Part shown: piece after piece, positions 5,438 through 7,477 of the stretch
How positions within the stretch are numbered: position 1 is the stretch's first letter
Layout: each line of letters opens with the position of its first letter
NCBI GenBank assembly: GCA_029934815.1
Contig: JAOZLM010000105.1
Location: 1 to 7,477 of the forward strand
Length of the DNA: 7,477 bases
Direction of reading: 5' to 3'
Source of the DNA: Desulfocapsa sp.
GTDB lineage: Bacteria; Desulfobacterota; Desulfobulbia; Desulfobulbales; Desulfocapsaceae
Notes under the pieces: model-generated
Seen by the model: only the letters and a program-made list of their open reading frames with translations
Told to the model about the DNA's origin: nothing
The model's database searches: none
Position numbers and translations under genes: made by a program

Positions 5438-7477
5438 TTATTCCTGAATGGATTGTGCCTGAATTGCAGTTATGGCAACGGTATTTATAATGTCGGTCAC
5501 AAGACAACCACGGCTTAAATCATTTACCGGTTTTTTAAGTCCCTGTAAAACGGGGCCAATGGCAACAGCTCCTGATGAGCGTTGGACAGCCTTGTAGGTG
5601 TTGTTTCCGGTATTTAGATCGGGGAAGATAAATACAGTGGCACGTCCCGCAACCTCACTGTCTGGCATTTTTGTTTTGGCAACACTTGGTTCGATAGCTG
5701 CATCGTACTGCATGGGGCCTTCAAGGAGCAGGTCAGGTCGTTTTTCTTTGGCAATGCGGGCACCTTCTCGTACTTTTTCCACATCAGCTCCTTTTCCTGA
5801 AGCACCTGTAGAATAAGAAAGCATTGCAACCACAGGATCTATACCAAATGTTTTTGCTGTATCAGCTGACGAAATGGCAATTTCTGCCAGTTGCTCAGAA
5901 TTTGGATCAGGATTCACAGCGCAATCACCATAAACCAGTACTTTGGTATCCAGACACATTAGAAATACAGAAGAAACCACAGAAATACCGGGTGTGGTTT
6001 TAATGATCTGCAGCGCAGGGCGGATGGTGTTGGCGGTGGTGTGTATGGAACCGGAAACCATGCCGTCTGCTTTTCCTTCGTAAACCATCATTGTGCCAAA
6101 ATAGGAACCCGGGCTGGACATGGCATCCCGTGCGCCGTCAAGGGTCATATTTTTGTGCTTTCGCAACTCGTAAAATTTTTGCGCAAACTGTTCAGTTAAT
6201 TCGGAATTTTCCGGGTCAATTATCGCAGCACCATGTAAATCAAGTCCCAGTGCCGCAGCTTTGTTGGAGATCTCTTCAGGGTTGCCAAGGAGGGTGATTT
6301 TCACCACATCTCGCCTGAGGAGGATCTCAGTTGCCCGCAGAATGCGCTCATCTGACGCTTCCGGCAGTACAATATGTTTTTTATCAGCTCTTGCCCTCTC
6401 AAAGAGACCGTATTCAAACATTACCGGCGTGACAGTCTCAGGTATTTCACTCAGTGTAACCAGTTTTCGTAGCTGTTCCGCATCCACATGGGTTTCAAAA
6501 AGACCCAGAGCCAGTGCAATTTTTCGTTCATCTCCTGAATTAATCAAAGCGGGAACAGCGACAGCGTTGGTGGTCGTGGTGTACGTGTCTGTTGCAGCGC
6601 TCAAGAGTGGAACGGTGTGTTCTCGTCCGCTAATGAGACGCATGGTGTTCGGGCCGGGAATAAAACCGCCGGAGAGAAGAATCCCTGCAAGATTTGGATA
6701 GTTGGAAGACATCAGCGTAGAAAGGGATGCCAGAATGATATCATCCCGGTCACCCGGAACAATAATCAGGTCCCCGTCTTCAACGTGGGTGAGAAAATGT
6801 TCCATGGTCATGGCGGCAATCTTGAATTGCTTAACAATTCTGTCCATCCCGTCAGGCCGGTCAAGAACATTTTTGCAGTTTAACGCTTCACTGATATCAC
6901 CAACGGAGGGTTTGTCCAGCTCTTCATTTTCCGGAATGAGAAATACGGGTGCATCACCTTCAACCGGATCGTCCAGCTCAACTTCGAGTACCCCAAATGT
7001 GTCCTCAGCCATACGGTTGACGAAGGTGGCATAGTGAAGACAACCTGATTCGTTAATGGCATCTGCGGTGATCTTGATTTCTTTGGCAATATCACGGGGT
7101 GTTTGATTCATACCAGTGATTACGCCGACAAAGGGGCAACCAAGATTTTTGGCAATCTCCATATTGATATCCACATCAAATGCAGAAAGAAAAGCGTTGG
7201 AGTTCAGGCCTTCACAGAGGACAAAATCATATTTTTCCTTGAGAGCACTTAGCTGTTTTATGAGCTCTTCAAGGAAAAATTTCATCCGGTCTTCTGCCAC
7301 GAATGATTTTACTTCTGATGCCTGAAAACCATAGCTATCTTCGTAGCTTATTGATGGGCAGTATCGTTTGCGGATCAATTCAATATCACCGTCTCGTTCT
7401 GTTTCAGAATCGATTACAGGGCGGTAAAAGGCGACGTTTCCTATTGAGCGGGTGAGCATCTCCATAAGACCCATGGT
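5438..7477 (-). CDS. pta: Phosphate acetyltransferase, long type (5' end outside window)
   Basis: Catalyses acetyl-CoA + phosphate to acetyl phosphate + CoA; paired with acetate kinase it gives ATP during acetate production, or activates acetate in reverse. The frame is open to the right edge. The first in-frame ATG (7472-7474) is probably internal: by comparison with long Pta proteins about 25 residues, including the P-loop-like start of the N-terminal domain, should precede it. Counting from that ATG (678 residues), about 1-180 are the BioD/P-loop-like domain (YDFVLCEG, FVGVITGMNQ), about 190-310 a DRTGG domain (ISEALN, GDRDDI), and 365-675 the catalytic PTA_PTB domain. The last contains VLPEASDERILRA, SGSIHTTANTIRPA, YGDCAVNPDP, LSYSTGASGKG, GRATVFIFPDLNTGN and GPVLQGLKKPVNDLSRG. 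The domains match E. coli-type Pta. No ackA is visible; it could lie upstream, beyond the edge. First visible gene of the pta-pyk-zwf operon. Confidence 0.97.
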   Translation of the reverse strand, partial: TMGLMEMLTRSIGNVAFYRPVIDSETERDGDIELIRKRYCPSISYEDSYGFQASEVKSFVAEDRMKFFLEELIKQLSALKEKYDFVLCEGLNSNAFLSAFDVDINMEIAKNLGCPFVGVITGMNQTPRDIAKEIKITADAINESGCLHYATFVNRMAEDTFGVLEVELDDPVEGDAPVFLIPENEELDKPSVGDISEALNCKNVLDRPDGMDRIVKQFKIAAMTMEHFLTHVEDGDLIIVPGDRDDIILASLSTLMSSNYPNLAGILLSGGFIPGPNTMRLISGREHTVPLLSAATDTYTTTTNAVAVPALINSGDERKIALALGLFETHVDAEQLRKLVTLSEIPETVTPVMFEYGLFERARADKKHIVLPEASDERILRATEILLRRDVVKITLLGNPEEISNKAAALGLDLHGAAIIDPENSELTEQFAQKFYELRKHKNMTLDGARDAMSSPGSYFGTMMVYEGKADGMVSGSIHTTANTIRPALQIIKTTPGISVVSSVFLMCLDTKVLVYGDCAVNPDPNSEQLAEIAISSADTAKTFGIDPVVAMLSYSTGASGKGADVEKVREGARIAKEKRPDLLLEGPMQYDAAIEPSVAKTKMPDSEVAGRATVFIFPDLNTGNNTYKAVQRSSGAVAIGPVLQGLKKPVNDLSRGCLVTDIINTVAITAIQAQSIQE

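Noticed and set aside
7472..7474. This ATG as the true start of pta
   Set aside because: It has no visible ribosome binding site within the three remaining bases, and the family has about 25 more residues with a P-loop-like segment before this point, so the gene continues past the edge.

Overview
The window holds six genes. One, coding for a secreted DUF1566 (Lcl-type) repeat protein, lies on the + strand at the left. The other five lie on the - strand: a small zinc-ribbon protein, a NYN-domain nuclease-like protein, and three central-carbon genes in the order pta, pyk, zwf. Base composition is moderate by eye. The likely source is a Desulfobacterota bacterium, perhaps a Desulfobulbales-type anaerobe. 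This rests on the N-terminal signature of the DUF1566 protein (KCYD..GNEI.CP followed by YGQDAQY), which I associate with that group, and on the prominence of acetyl-phosphate metabolism. It is an inference, not a demonstration; Zwf and Pta also look strongly proteobacterial.

Layout. Positions 1-968 encode the exported protein with two tandem DUF1566 units. Positions 969-1064 are a short convergent intergenic region. The zinc-ribbon gene (1065-1352, -) follows, then about 316 bases (1353-1668) with no secure gene. That gap contains a weak small ORF and some minor repeats. The NYN gene occupies 1669-2442 (-), zwf 2514-3977 (-), pyk 3986-5425 (-), and pta runs from 5438 off the right edge, so its 5' end is missing.

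How the genes work together. pta, pyk and zwf are packed with gaps of 12 and 8 bases, each downstream gene having a Shine-Dalgarno sequence at or just after the preceding stop codon, so they are almost certainly one transcript. The cluster joins phosphotransacetylase (acetyl-CoA to acetyl phosphate), pyruvate kinase (PEP to pyruvate plus ATP) and glucose-6-phosphate dehydrogenase (NADPH supply). The NYN gene begins 71 bases after zwf with no obvious terminator between them and may be read through from the operon. No promoter for the operon is visible because its start lies beyond the window.

No mobile element, CRISPR array, tRNA or rRNA was recognised. The items most worth following up are the NYN protein with a C-terminal cold-shock-like region, the cysteine-rich small protein, and the pta-pyk-zwf arrangement. 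I did not find convincing evidence of a wholly new multi-gene system.
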